64,000 nucleotides of DNA from an uncultured Myxococcales bacterium (GCA_937980205.1 CALJKW010000064.1:62001-126000); one strand, 5' to 3'; positions 16,619 through 26,302 are shown, counted from the first letter of the stretch. A program made the numbers and translations. Notes: generated by a model from the letters alone, not told the origin.

Positions 16619-17316
16619 TTCCAGAGCTGAAGGTCCCCTTCCTGCACGAGAAGCAGGTCGAGCGCGCGGCGAACGAGCTGCTGCACAAGTACGCCAAGGA
16701 CAAGGGCAAGCCCGTGCGCGCGCCCATCGACGTCGAGAACATCCTCGAGGGCTACTTCAAGCTCGATCTCGTCTACATCGACCTGCCCGACTTCATCGGC
16801 GTGCCCGACGTGCTCGGCGCGACGTTCATCAAGGACCAGCGGGTCTTCATCGACGAGTCCCTGATGATCGAGGGCAAGGAGGGGCGCCTCGCCTTCACGC
16901 TCGCCCACGAGGGTGGGCACTGGTACCTGCACCGCCCGCTCATCGAGATGGAGCAGGTCACCGCCACGCTGTTCGGCAAGGACGACGTGCCCAAGCAGCC
17001 CACCATCTTCTGCCGCTCCAGCCAGAAGAAGGCGCCCGCCGAGTGGCAGGCGGACAGGTTCGCCGCCGCGCTCCTCATGCCTGCGGCCGACGTGCGCGCC
17101 ACCGTGCGGGCGCTCTGCGGAGACACGCTGCCGACCTGGGAAGACGTCGAGGCGAAGCGGAAGGCTCGCGTGCTCGACGAGAAGCTCCGCGACCTTGCCA
17201 CCGAGGTCATGACGAAGGGCAACTTCACGAACGTGTCGAACGAGGCGATGCGTTACCGCCTCCTGGACCTGAACCTCGTCCTCGACGCGTCGAACCCGCA
17301 GAGGAGCCTACTGTAG
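16615..17316 (+). CDS. immA: ImmA/IrrE-family metallopeptidase
   Basis: 233-aa zinc peptidase with the HEGGH motif at residues 98-102 in FTLAHEGGHWYLHRP. A downstream WQADRFAAALLMP segment supplies the family Glu/Asp ligand region. The N-terminal about 50 residues (KQVERAANELLHKYAKDKGK) match the family. Translationally coupled to the XRE repressor, it is the likely anti-repressor that cleaves it upon a host signal. GGGGGGCAA precedes the ATG. A hairpin follows the stop. Confidence 0.9.
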   Translation: MIPELKVPFLHEKQVERAANELLHKYAKDKGKPVRAPIDVENILEGYFKLDLVYIDLPDFIGVPDVLGATFIKDQRVFIDESLMIEGKEGRLAFTLAHEGGHWYLHRPLIEMEQVTATLFGKDDVPKQPTIFCRSSQKKAPAEWQADRFAAALLMPAADVRATVRALCGDTLPTWEDVEAKRKARVLDEKLRDLATEVMTKGNFTNVSNEAMRYRLLDLNLVLDASNPQRSLL

Positions 17317-17318
17317 CC

Positions 17319-17335
17319 GCACGGCATTGCCGTGC
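17319..17335 (+). terminator. Hairpin after immA-type gene
   Basis: GCACGGC-ATT-GCCGTGC, a perfect 7-bp stem starting 3 nt after the stop codon. Without a U-tract, termination strength is uncertain. Confidence 0.55.
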
Positions 17336-17353
17336 TCGGAGTGTCCACAGTTT

Positions 17354-17374
17354 AGTTCACAGTTCACAGTTCAC
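17354..17374. repeat. Three tandem AGTTCAC repeats
   Basis: Three perfect contiguous copies of the 7-bp AGTTCAC lie in the leader of the 17.4-19.8 kb gene group. Likely a regulator-binding or iteron-like site. Confidence 0.65.
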
Positions 17375-17388
17375 AGGAGACGTCGCCC

Positions 17389-17460
17389 ATGCAGCTCACC
17401 GCCACCGCCCCCAACCCGACGTCGCTTCGCGGCGTCCTCTTCGCTCGCGAGGAGGGCTGA
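17389..17460 (+). CDS. Possible 23-aa leader peptide
   Basis: Short frame MQLTATAPNPTSLRGVLFAREEG with AGGAG 9 nt upstream of its ATG. It ends 3 nt before the next ATG, and its last codons contain the GAGGAGGG that serves as ribosome site for the next gene. Could be a coupled leader or chance. Confidence 0.35.
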   Translation: MQLTATAPNPTSLRGVLFAREEG

Positions 17461-17463
17461 GCC

Positions 17464-18657
17464 ATGGCCTCGTTCAAGCTCCGACACTTCGCCAATGCCG
17501 AGACGCTTCGCGCCGTTCGGCCTCAGTTCCTGATGGCGCTCCTCGGCAGGCACGCCGACTACTTCGCCGAGCGCGGCGTGAACTTCGGCGCGTTCAACGG
17601 CGCCGGCCCTGACTACGAGGCGATCGCCGGCGTGCTCATGGCGCCCGAGCAGCCCCCCAGCACGCTCATCGACGACCTCTACTACGTCGACGAGATGGCC
17701 ACCCAGCCCGGCATGGACGCGCTGCTCGATGCGGCCGAGGCCGCGAAGGTGGAGCTCGATCTCGACGACGAGCCAACGCCCGCCGACGTCGCGGTGCAGG
17801 TGCGGCTGCGAGCGCCCGCCCTCCTCGAGCAGAAGCATGCCGAGCAGGTGCTGCTCGATCGCAAGCGGACCTTCGTCTACTTCCAGGCGAAGGATGGCGC
17901 CGACACGCGGTACCACGTGCCCGGCGCGAAACGGGTGCGGGCGTTCGAGGACACGATGGGCGTGCGGCTCGATCTCATGAAGCGCGGCCGCACCTGCAAG
18001 CTGTTCATCTTCCCGCGCGCCGACGGCGTTTGGTTTCTCGTGCGACGCGGCGATCCGTACAAGCGCGAGGGCGCGATCGAGAAGGCCAAGACCACCTCGG
18101 TGTACTACCGGCCCGAGAAGTACGACCTGCTCAAGTACGACGAAGGGCTCGGCGAGTTGGCCATCAACGCCGAGGGCAACAAGAAGCTCGCCGAGCACTA
18201 CCGCGAGCTGGTCGGCGTCCTGCTCTTCGACGATGCCAAGCACTTCCCGGACACGGCGAAGTTCACGCTCGAGCCGCTCCAGGAGGCCGGCGCCGAATCG
18301 CTCGTCTGCAGCGACGTCGAGGGCATCGACTCGGTCGTGCTGAAGGAGCTGCAGGTCTACTGGGGCGGCGCCTACGGCGAGAGCACCACGCACAAGGCAA
18401 AGGACCTCTTCGCCGCGTGGGCCGCGCACGAGCGCTCGGTGCCCAAGGGGCGGCTCGTGAAGGCGAGCTTCCTCGTGAGGTTCACCGGCCAGAAGACCCC
18501 GCGCACCGTGACCATCCGCCCGAACAACATCGCGAGCTACACCCGCAACGAGGACGCGACGCTCGTCGAGCAGTGGCTCGCGCTGCGCGGGTTCGTTAAG
18601 ACGCCCATCGGGGAGGCGCAGGATGCAGACCTTGCTCCGGCTGTTGCGGTCGCTTGA
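17464..18657 (+). CDS. Unknown prophage early protein
   Basis: 397-aa protein I do not recognise. It is mixed alpha/beta without membrane segments. The segments RKRTFVYFQAKDG, KLFIFPRADGVWFLVRRGDP and TKSVYYR-like TTSVYYRPEKYDLLKYDEGLG suggest a beta-rich core. It lies just after the repressor-protease pair and overlaps the next gene by 35 nt, so both are co-expressed early functions. The ATG at 17464 follows GAGGAGGGCTGAGCC. Confidence 0.7.
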   Translation: MASFKLRHFANAETLRAVRPQFLMALLGRHADYFAERGVNFGAFNGAGPDYEAIAGVLMAPEQPPSTLIDDLYYVDEMATQPGMDALLDAAEAAKVELDLDDEPTPADVAVQVRLRAPALLEQKHAEQVLLDRKRTFVYFQAKDGADTRYHVPGAKRVRAFEDTMGVRLDLMKRGRTCKLFIFPRADGVWFLVRRGDPYKREGAIEKAKTTSVYYRPEKYDLLKYDEGLGELAINAEGNKKLAEHYRELVGVLLFDDAKHFPDTAKFTLEPLQEAGAESLVCSDVEGIDSVVLKELQVYWGGAYGESTTHKAKDLFAAWAAHERSVPKGRLVKASFLVRFTGQKTPRTVTIRPNNIASYTRNEDATLVEQWLALRGFVKTPIGEAQDADLAPAVAVA

Positions 18658-19840
18658 GGCGTCGCCCTGGAACCGCGCGGTCCTCGCCGAGTGGCGGGAG
18701 CGCATCGGCCAGGACTTCGCGCTGATCAAGCCCCACCTGAAGCCCACCGGCGAGCGCGCCGGGGTGTTCCCGTGTCCCAGCGGCGGCGGCGAGGGCTGCC
18801 CGCGCCAGGTCCACGAGCGCGACGGTGGGTTCGTCGCGGTCTGCGGGAACGTCCCGGCCGAGTGCGAGCCCATCCCGCTGACGAAGACCGAGCTCGCGGT
18901 GCTCGCCCTCGATCGCACGGCGGCCCTTGGGTCCGTCGTGGCGCGCGTGAGCGCCGACGAGGCGCTCGCAGCCACCAGCGTCGCCGGGCTCGAAGGGCTG
19001 CTGCCCCTCGGGGTCCTGGAGCGTCGCGTGGGGCGCACCCTGGTGGTGCTCGCCACCGGCGAGGGGAGCGGGCAGCGCGGGGCGATCCTCGAGCTGCGGC
19101 GCGCATCGGGCGCCGACGCGGTCGCGGTAGTCGTCGCGGGGCCAAGGGAGGCGCGGCTCGTGGGCGATGGTCACGCCGAGCTCGGGCTCGACGCGCCGGG
19201 GCTCCGGCTGCACCGCGCGCTGAAGTTGCTCTGGCCCGAGTCGTGGGCGGCCCGCGCGAAGGCCAAGGAGGCGATCTTCGAGGACGTCGAGCTCGTGTTC
19301 GCCTCCGAGCCGGAGCGCCATGTGGTCCGCCTCAATGGCAATCCGCTCGCCACCTTCCGCACCAGCGACGCTAAGTTCGCGCGGCTCCTCCTGCTGGCTG
19401 CTGCACGCCACGCCGACGGAGACATCGAGGGCGGCGGCTGGCTCAAGAAGGACCCGGCACTGGAGCTCGACGCTGGCGAGGTGCTCCTTGTCGATATGCG
19501 CAAAGCACTCGTGGCCGACCAGGACGACTTCGCGGGCATGAGCGCTGCCGAGCGCAAGGCGCTGCTACAGTCATCGCCGGACCATCCGAAAGCACTGCGC
19601 CTCCCGCTCAACCCGCGCCACGTCCACTTCGACCCCAGCCTCGCGAACCTCCGGCTCCTCGGGGACAAGCAGAACGAACCGAGCATGGAGAAGTCGGCCA
19701 AGGCGAAGGCCCGCAAAACGGAGGGCAGCAAGATCCTCGAAGACAACATGAGGCTCGCGCGGGACCAGGCGATCAAGATCTTCGGACGTGCCCGCGAACT
19801 CGGCGTGCCGCTCCCTGACGAACGCGCGCTGAAGTCATGA
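18623..19840 (+). CDS. Unknown prophage protein with zinc-ribbon-like Cys set
   Basis: 405-aa protein, not recognised. The N-terminal region has FPCPSGGGEGCPRQVHERDG and AVCGNVPAECEP, a CxxxxxxC...CxxxxxxC pattern that may bind zinc. A central segment (LKLLWPESWAARAKAKEAIFEDVELVF) and a C-terminal basic helix (KAKARKTEGSKILEDNMRLARDQ) follow. Ends in a 6-nt tail-to-tail overlap with the primase gene on the other strand. The GGAGGCGCAGG before the ATG supports the start. Confidence 0.68.
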   Translation: MQTLLRLLRSLEASPWNRAVLAEWRERIGQDFALIKPHLKPTGERAGVFPCPSGGGEGCPRQVHERDGGFVAVCGNVPAECEPIPLTKTELAVLALDRTAALGSVVARVSADEALAATSVAGLEGLLPLGVLERRVGRTLVVLATGEGSGQRGAILELRRASGADAVAVVVAGPREARLVGDGHAELGLDAPGLRLHRALKLLWPESWAARAKAKEAIFEDVELVFASEPERHVVRLNGNPLATFRTSDAKFARLLLLAAARHADGDIEGGGWLKKDPALELDAGEVLLVDMRKALVADQDDFAGMSAAERKALLQSSPDHPKALRLPLNPRHVHFDPSLANLRLLGDKQNEPSMEKSAKAKARKTEGSKILEDNMRLARDQAIKIFGRARELGVPLPDERALKS

Positions 19841-22800
19841 GTCGTCGCGCCCGTAGCGGCCCTTGAAGCTGTCGCGGAAGCCGCTGCTGCCGCTCGCCTC
19901 GGGCGTCGGGAAGTCGTCGGCGGTGACGACCTTGGTCTTGCTGAGGTCCACGAGGAACGCGCGGCGCCTCCCGCTGTCGAAGGTGACGCGCTCGCTCTCG
20001 GCGGTGACGAACCCGCCCTGCTTCTTGCTCTCGGTGACGAGGCGGCGCAGGGACTTCAGGTCCACCATCTCGCCCTCGTAGTCGATGCGCTTGCAGTGCA
20101 CGCGGAAGGCGTCGTAGGCGCTCTCGAGGTGGACGGCGAGGTGCCCGTTCTCGAACATGTAGTGGACCTTGTGCTTGAGGTCTCCCTGCACGGCCATCAC
20201 GCCGAGCATCTCGAGAAAGTGGTCGAGGGCGTTCTTCACGCCGTGGTCCGTCTCCAGCACGTCCTCGAGGATGGCGTTCACGGCGGCCTCGACACCGAGG
20301 TTTTCCTCCAGCTCGCAGCCGCAGTGCTTGGCGAACTCCTCGAAGAGATGCACGCCGAGCAACATGGCCGTGAGGTTCTCAACGATGCGCACGGGCACCT
20401 TGCGGCCGTCGAGGAGCGCCTTGGCCACGGCGCGCGCGACCTCGAGGTCGGCGTCGAAGTCGCGCCCGAGGCAGAACTGGATGTAGCGCGGCGCGAACAG
20501 CACCAAGTCCACCGAGCGCAGCTCCTTGTAGGCGGCGCGCGCGGTCGGGTTCTGCGCGAGCGTCGTCTTGTCGGGGTTCGCGGTGACGATGCGCTCGAGC
20601 AGCGCGGCCTCCGTGGGGCGCGTCTCGCCCGCGACACAGACGGGCGCCTGCAGGTGGTAGCTGTTCACCTTGAGGTCAGGACGCCCGCGCTCCTCGGTCT
20701 CGCCTCGGTATAGGCGGCGCAAGTAGCGGTGCAGGGTGTTCAGCCGCTGGCGCTGCATGTCGTAGGGCTTGTACTCGTCGATGAAGACGGGCACCGAGCG
20801 CGTCGACGTGAGGAGCTTGAGGAGCGCGAACTCGGTCTCCGTCGCGGAGTACGGCTCGGCGTCGCGGATGCCGAAGAGCGGCCACATGATGTCGATGCAG
20901 AGGCTCGACTTGCCCGAGCCCTGCGTGCCCCAGACGAAGAGCGTCGGGAACGTGCCGACCCTCTCCATGAAGCGCGGCTTCATCGGCGTGGCGAAGAACC
21001 AGCCGATGACGGGCAGCATCACCTCGGGCCGATTCACCTGCGGCAGGCAGCGAAAGACCGTCGCCGCGACCTCGAGGAACGTGTCCTCGTCGACCTTCAC
21101 GTAGGCGATGCGCTTGTCGAGCGAGGCGCCGCTCGGGACGTACATCACGGGTGACGGTTCCATGAAGCCCTCCTTCCCGATGGCGCAGTTCGGCCCGAGC
21201 CAGACGTGGTGCTCGCCCTTCTTGTAGTCGCCGAGCATGTTGGAGCCCGGACGACGTGGGATCTCGCGGCGCGCGAGCACCCGCAGGAGCCCCTGGACGT
21301 TGTTGTCGCTGCCGGTCCACTGGAGGTCGGCGGACGGGAGCTGGCGAATGAGGTCGCGCTTGCTGTGAAACGCGGTGAGCGGGAGCCGCAGCCCCGGCAC
21401 CTTGCCGTGCTTGTCGGTGAGCGCGTCGCCGAAGATCATCTCGCCGTCCTCGGTGAGGACGCGCATCGTCGGCTCGATGGTGAACGACGAGATGACCTTC
21501 GATTCGCCGCGCGCAGTCATGCAGTAGTAGCAGGACGCGTCCTCGAAGATCGCGCCCTCCATGTCCTCGTCGCTGCTCTCGGGGTCGGCGCTCTCGCCGT
21601 CCTCGCGCGCGGGCGTGGTGGCTGCCTTGGCGACCGCCTTGCGCAGGTCCTTGGCCTTCAGCCCGAACCGCTTCTCGACAGCGCCGAGGTACTTCGACTG
21701 TACCGACGGGTCGCGACGCGCGATGGCGTCGAGGATGGGCTTGAGCCGGTACTCCAGCTCGCGCGCGGGCGTGTCGGCTGGCACGGCTTCGATCGCCTTC
21801 TCGATGTCGAAGACGACGTCGTAGAGCTCGCACCGCGCCGTCGGCTCGACGTTCACCTTGCAGAAGCCAATCTTCTGGAGCGAGTGGCACGGCGGCGCGA
21901 TGGAGCCGTCGGCGCGGGCGGTGGCGAGGACCTTCTCGTGGGCCTTGGCGACGTAGCGAACGCCGTCGCGACCGCGCAGCTTGCCCAAGCCCCGGCGGTC
22001 GTACTCGATCACCAGCTCGGTGATCTCATCGAGCCCGAGCCCCTTGTGCGCGAAGAAGCGCACCATGTCGAAGATGGCGACGCTGCGGTCCTCGGCGCCG
22101 TGGTCCCAGAGCCGCTGGATGGGGCCGCACATCTCGACCGGGTGCTCCCAGTCGTATTCGCCCTCCGGCGTGCGCTTCGCCTTCGTGGTGCCGGGCGCCG
22201 CCACGTTGCCCACGATCGGGAGCGAGACGCGCGGGGCGACGACGGGCAGCGTCGGCTCGGGCTCGACGTCGAGGCGTGCCAGGAGCGCCGCATCCTCGAC
22301 GCGGTCGAAGCCGGAAAGCGCGGCGCTCACGCGGTGCGGGCGGTCGCCTTGGCCGTCGCCCTTGTGGCTGACCGTGCCGATGACCTTGATGATGCGGGCG
22401 ACGTCGTGGATGGAGTCGACGTGGACCGCGTCGGTCTGCGCGCGCTCGCGGACCTTCGTCTCGAAGGCCTTGAGCCCTGCCTGGAGCCGCTCGCGGCGCT
22501 CGCCCTCGAGCGCGGTGGGCGGCAACGCGAACCAGAGCTGCGCGCCGTTGCCGCTCATCATCACGTGCGGGCGCACGAGCCCCTCGGACTCGCACCATGC
22601 GATGGCCTCGTTCGCGGCGACCATCGCCAGCGCGAGCTCGGCGTCGGTGCTGGCGGTGTCCTTGGGACGCACCGGGTCGAGGTCGATGACCGTCGCGGTG
22701 ATGACCTCGATGTCCTTGCGGCCCGCGCCGGTCTTGAGCGGGCGCACGACGTTCGGCGCGGCGTCGAAGAGGCGGCGTGGGCGCGGCTGGATGCCGACGT

Positions 22801-22987
22801 AGACGTTGCCCGCCGCGTTGGTGCGCACGCACTCGCGAACGAAGGCCTCCTCGTCGTCGAAGAAGCCGATGCCGATGATGCCGCCCGCAGGGCGGATGAC
22901 GCGCACCTCCGAGACGCCGTGCGCGCCGTGGGCGAGCCAGCGCCAGGTGGCGCGGATGGTGCTCTCGTCGGGGCCGAGCGCGCTCAT
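19835..22987 (-). CDS. Phage replication primase-ATPase
   Basis: 1050-aa protein. Residues about 25-240 form a RepB/AEP-type primase: DxD in TVIDLDPVRPKD (D102, D104), MMSGNGAQLWFALPP, and the HDVARIIKVIGTVSHKG His/Lys region. The C-terminal half is a P-loop ATPase of the helicase-superfamily-3/DUF927 style: WGTQGSGKSS (about 686-694) and VPVFIDEYKPY (732-741). A Cys pair (CYYC, about 486-489) lies between. It should prime and unwind prophage DNA. Encoded directly after an SF2 helicase with ATGA coupling. Confidence 0.82.
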   Translation of the reverse strand: MSALGPDESTIRATWRWLAHGAHGVSEVRVIRPAGGIIGIGFFDDEEAFVRECVRTNAAGNVYVGIQPRPRRLFDAAPNVVRPLKTGAGRKDIEVITATVIDLDPVRPKDTASTDAELALAMVAANEAIAWCESEGLVRPHVMMSGNGAQLWFALPPTALEGERRERLQAGLKAFETKVRERAQTDAVHVDSIHDVARIIKVIGTVSHKGDGQGDRPHRVSAALSGFDRVEDAALLARLDVEPEPTLPVVAPRVSLPIVGNVAAPGTTKAKRTPEGEYDWEHPVEMCGPIQRLWDHGAEDRSVAIFDMVRFFAHKGLGLDEITELVIEYDRRGLGKLRGRDGVRYVAKAHEKVLATARADGSIAPPCHSLQKIGFCKVNVEPTARCELYDVVFDIEKAIEAVPADTPARELEYRLKPILDAIARRDPSVQSKYLGAVEKRFGLKAKDLRKAVAKAATTPAREDGESADPESSDEDMEGAIFEDASCYYCMTARGESKVISSFTIEPTMRVLTEDGEMIFGDALTDKHGKVPGLRLPLTAFHSKRDLIRQLPSADLQWTGSDNNVQGLLRVLARREIPRRPGSNMLGDYKKGEHHVWLGPNCAIGKEGFMEPSPVMYVPSGASLDKRIAYVKVDEDTFLEVAATVFRCLPQVNRPEVMLPVIGWFFATPMKPRFMERVGTFPTLFVWGTQGSGKSSLCIDIMWPLFGIRDAEPYSATETEFALLKLLTSTRSVPVFIDEYKPYDMQRQRLNTLHRYLRRLYRGETEERGRPDLKVNSYHLQAPVCVAGETRPTEAALLERIVTANPDKTTLAQNPTARAAYKELRSVDLVLFAPRYIQFCLGRDFDADLEVARAVAKALLDGRKVPVRIVENLTAMLLGVHLFEEFAKHCGCELEENLGVEAAVNAILEDVLETDHGVKNALDHFLEMLGVMAVQGDLKHKVHYMFENGHLAVHLESAYDAFRVHCKRIDYEGEMVDLKSLRRLVTESKKQGGFVTAESERVTFDSGRRRAFLVDLSKTKVVTADDFPTPEASGSSGFRDSFKGRYGRDDS

Positions 22988-24384
22988 GCGGCTCCCTTGC
23001 GCGTGCCGAGCTTCGACGCAGGCACGCCCAGCACCTCGGCGTAGAGCTTCCGGCGCTCGAGGTGGTGGCGACGCAGGAGCGGCACCTTACGGTCGACGAA
23101 GTCGAACAGGGCGGCGTCGGTCTTCTCAGCATGCGGGCGCATCAGGCGCCCGAGGCGCTGCACGGTGCGACCGCGCGCGCGGCCGGGGTACGCGAGGAAC
23201 ACGCGGGAGAGGCGCGGCAGGTCGAGGCCTTCGTCGGCGAGGCTGGTGGCGACGATGACCGCCAGCTCCCCGGCGCGGGCGCGATCGAGCAGCTCCTTGC
23301 GGACCGCGCGCTTGACCTCCCCGGTGAGCACCGCCGCCGAGACGCCCTCGGCTTCGATGGCGGCGGCGAGCGTGTGGCAGTGGTCGATGCGGCCGGAGAG
23401 CACGAGGCAGACGTGGCCGGCATGGGCTTCGCGAGCGACGTGCTCGACGATGAGCGCGTTGCGCGCGGGATCGATCGTGACGGCGGCGAGCATCGGCGCG
23501 TAGTCCTCGGCGCCGGTGTAGAGGTACGTGAAGTCCGTCTCCACGCTGTGGATGTCGGGCACCGTGAGGACGCCCGCCGCGACCAACTCGTCGTGCGTGA
23601 CGGTGACGAGCGGCGCGCCCATGAACAGGTCGAGCAGCGCGGTCAGCCCATCTTCGCGCTCCGGCGTCGCGGTGAGCCCGAGGCGGTAGCGCGCGGGGCA
23701 GCGATCGACGACCGAGTGGAACGTGCTCGCGGCAACGTGGTGCGCCTCGTCGAGGATGAGCAGGCCGAAGCCCCCGAGAAAGGCGTCGAGCTTCGACCGC
23801 TCCCAGCGCACCAACGCCTGGATGACGGCCACGGTCACGGGAGCGGGGCGCTCCTCGCCATCACCGATCAGCCCGGCGTCGAGGCCGACCTTGTCCTTCA
23901 GCTCCCCGAGCCACTGCTCGGCGAGGTCGAGGGTGTGGACGAGGATGAGCGTCGGCGTGCGCAGCCTGGCGATGGCCCCCATGCCCACGCGCGTCTTGCC
24001 GCCACCGCACGGGATGACGACCGTGCCCTGCGTGACCTTCACGAGCTTGTCGACGGCGTTCGATTGGTAGTCGCGGAGGGCGAGCGCTGGTACATCGAGC
24101 GTCGCTTCGGGCAGCACGCGGGCGTCCTCGCAGGCGACGATGAGCCCGTCCTGCGCGGCCGCGCGCCGCAGCACGTGGATGGCGCCGCGCGGGAGGCGCA
24201 GCTCGCCTGCGCGCTGCTCGACGAAGCACACCGTCTCGAGCTCAGCGCCGGGGTTCAGCCCGAGGCGCAGGCGATCGAGGAAGGCAGGGTTCGGGAACGA
24301 CAGCATTCGGCACAGGCGCTCGACGACCTTCGGCGGCACCTCGCGGGCGTCGAGCGTCAACGCCGCGTCAACTCGCGCGCGCAT
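22984..24384 (-). CDS. SF2 DEAD/DEAH-box helicase
   Basis: 466-aa helicase. Q-like LRDYQSNAV, Walker A IPCGGGKTRVG, DEAH box LLILDEAHH, motif III LGLTATPERED, motif VI VQRLGRLMRPH. The C-terminal FDFVDRKVPLLRRHHLERRKLY matches FDYVDRDVPMLRRMFEKRLRGY of the TOTE-type fusion at 3191-5758, so the two helicases are close relatives. It overlaps the primase by ATGA and the DinG-type gene by 17 nt, and works in prophage replication or recombination. Confidence 0.92.
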   Translation of the reverse strand: MRARVDAALTLDAREVPPKVVERLCRMLSFPNPAFLDRLRLGLNPGAELETVCFVEQRAGELRLPRGAIHVLRRAAAQDGLIVACEDARVLPEATLDVPALALRDYQSNAVDKLVKVTQGTVVIPCGGGKTRVGMGAIARLRTPTLILVHTLDLAEQWLGELKDKVGLDAGLIGDGEERPAPVTVAVIQALVRWERSKLDAFLGGFGLLILDEAHHVAASTFHSVVDRCPARYRLGLTATPEREDGLTALLDLFMGAPLVTVTHDELVAAGVLTVPDIHSVETDFTYLYTGAEDYAPMLAAVTIDPARNALIVEHVAREAHAGHVCLVLSGRIDHCHTLAAAIEAEGVSAAVLTGEVKRAVRKELLDRARAGELAVIVATSLADEGLDLPRLSRVFLAYPGRARGRTVQRLGRLMRPHAEKTDAALFDFVDRKVPLLRRHHLERRKLYAEVLGVPASKLGTRKGAA

Positions 24385-26302
24385 AGGCAGCCTCCTCGAG
24401 GAAGCGGGAGATGTTCTCGACGCGCCGGGTGGCGAGCATCGGCGGCAGGCTCTTGAGGAACTTCTTCCCGTAGCCTTTCTCCGCGATGCGCTTGTCGAGG
24501 ATGACGGCGACGCCCACGTCCGTCTTGCAGCGGATGAGGCGGCCGACGCCCTGGCGTAGCGCGATGATCGCGAGCGGCACGAGGTAGTTGTCGAATGCGC
24601 GCGGATCGCGCTCGCAGATGGCGTCGATGACCGGGTCGTCGGGCGGCGGAAACGGCAGCTTGTCGATGACGAGTCCCGTGAGCGCTTCGCCCGCGACGTC
24701 GATACCGGTCCAGAAGCTCTCGGTGCCCAGGAGGATCGACCCCACGTCCTCCTTGAAGAGGCGCGTCAGCTCCGCGCGAGGAAGCTCGCCCTGTCGCAGC
24801 ACGCGGTGCTCGCGCCCGTCGAGCCGCTCGTAGACGGCGTTCAGGTTCCGGTACGACGTGAAGAGGCCCAGCGTGCGACCATCGCAGGCGTCGACGACGT
24901 ACTGGAACACGCGCGCGGCTTCGTCGATGAAGTCGGCGTCGCGCGGGTCCGGCAGCCGCTCGGGCACGACCAGGAGCGCCTGCGACTCGAAGTCGAATGG
25001 CGTCTCGGCGACGACCTCGAGCGCGCCCTCGGGCACGCCGAGCTCGCGGCGCACGAAGTCGAAGGTGCCTGAGGTGGTAAGCGTGGCCGACACCAGCGAT
25101 ACCGACGGGCAGCGCGCGAACAGCTCCTCGCGCAGCGGTTCGCTCACGTCGATGGGCTTCGAGCAGAGCTTGATGCGGCCCTTGCGGTCGACGTCGAGCC
25201 AGTACACGCAGCCCGTGTTCGACTGCGCGAGCCCCTCCGAGAGCCGCGCGCCCGCCGTGGCCGCGTTCTTGGCCACGTTGCGCGCTGTGGCGCGCTCCTT
25301 CTTGTCAGCCAGCTCGTCCTCGGAGCGGGCCTTGGCGAGCGCTACGAGCTTGCCCAGCGCACGCTGAAGCCCCCCGTCGCTCGCAAAGCCTGGCGCCTTG
25401 AGCCGCTTCTTGTAGCGGGGCGAGCGGGCGAAGTCGGCGAGCGTCGCGAACAGGCGCTGCGCCTCCTGGCGAAGCTCACCGGCGAGCGCCTTGTTCCCGA
25501 GATCGGCAGCCGCCGAGGCGAGCCGACCGAAAGTGTGCTCGGAGAGCGTGAAGCCGAAGAACTCGCGGGCGATCTCCGCAGCCTCGTGCGCCTCGTCGAG
25601 CACGAGCAGGTCGAACGCAGGCAGCACGAGGTCTTGGCCCGTCGCCTGGCGCACGGCGAGGTGCGCGAAGAGCATGTGGTAGTTCGTGACGACGATGTCC
25701 GCGCCCTGCGCCGTGGCCTTGGCGCGCTCGGCGAAGCAGTCGTCGCGGAACGGGCAGCCGTCGCCCTTGCACTCGTCGGAGCCGACCGAGAACTTCGACC
25801 AGACCTGCGCCTGCGGGATGAACGCCAGCTCCGAGACGTCGCCCGTCTTCGTCGCCTCGGCCCACGCGAGCACCTCGTCGACCTGCCGCTGCTGGTCGTC
25901 GAAGTAGAGCCCGCGTATCTCGCCGCGCGCCTCGCTCTCGGCCATGCGGTCGAGGCAGACGTAGTTGTTGCGGCCCTTCAAGAGCGCGAACGTGAACGGC
26001 CAGGGCAACACGCTCGCGAGCATCGGAAGGTCCTTCCTGACGAGTTGCTCCTGCAGCGCGATGTTCGCGGTCGCGATGACGACGCGCTTCTTGTCGTGGT
26101 GCGCGCGGTACACGGCGGGCACCGCGTACGCGACCGACTTGCCGGTTCCACACGGCCCTTCGCCGAGGGCGTGACGCCCACCCGACATGGCCTCGTCGAC
26201 CATGCGGGCGAGCGCCACCTGGCCTTCGCGCATCTCGTAGCCGGGGAACCGCGAGGCGAAGAGCCCGCCGTCCCCGAAGACCTCGGAGAGGTAGTCATTC
26301 AT
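24368..26302 (-). CDS. DinG/XPD-family iron-sulfur helicase
   Basis: 644-aa SF2 helicase of the DinG/XPD type. Walker A GEGPCGTGKSVAYAVP; Fe-S domain cysteines in NNYVCLDRM, SDECKGDGCPFRDDCFAE; VTNYHMLFAHL; DEAH LVLDEAHEAAE; GTESFWTGIDVAGEAL; and QGVGRLIRCKTDVG. It should unwind DNA 5'-3'. GAGGAGCC lies upstream of the ATG. It sits in the replication operon between the SSB-like and SF2 helicase genes. Confidence 0.92.
   Translation of the reverse strand: MNDYLSEVFGDGGLFASRFPGYEMREGQVALARMVDEAMSGGRHALGEGPCGTGKSVAYAVPAVYRAHHDKKRVVIATANIALQEQLVRKDLPMLASVLPWPFTFALLKGRNNYVCLDRMAESEARGEIRGLYFDDQQRQVDEVLAWAEATKTGDVSELAFIPQAQVWSKFSVGSDECKGDGCPFRDDCFAERAKATAQGADIVVTNYHMLFAHLAVRQATGQDLVLPAFDLLVLDEAHEAAEIAREFFGFTLSEHTFGRLASAAADLGNKALAGELRQEAQRLFATLADFARSPRYKKRLKAPGFASDGGLQRALGKLVALAKARSEDELADKKERATARNVAKNAATAGARLSEGLAQSNTGCVYWLDVDRKGRIKLCSKPIDVSEPLREELFARCPSVSLVSATLTTSGTFDFVRRELGVPEGALEVVAETPFDFESQALLVVPERLPDPRDADFIDEAARVFQYVVDACDGRTLGLFTSYRNLNAVYERLDGREHRVLRQGELPRAELTRLFKEDVGSILLGTESFWTGIDVAGEALTGLVIDKLPFPPPDDPVIDAICERDPRAFDNYLVPLAIIALRQGVGRLIRCKTDVGVAVILDKRIAEKGYGKKFLKSLPPMLATRRVENISRFLEEAAYARAS

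Noticed and set aside
21206..23044. 612-aa plus-strand frame
   Set aside because: Antisense to the primase-ATPase; valine/arginine-rich with no domains.
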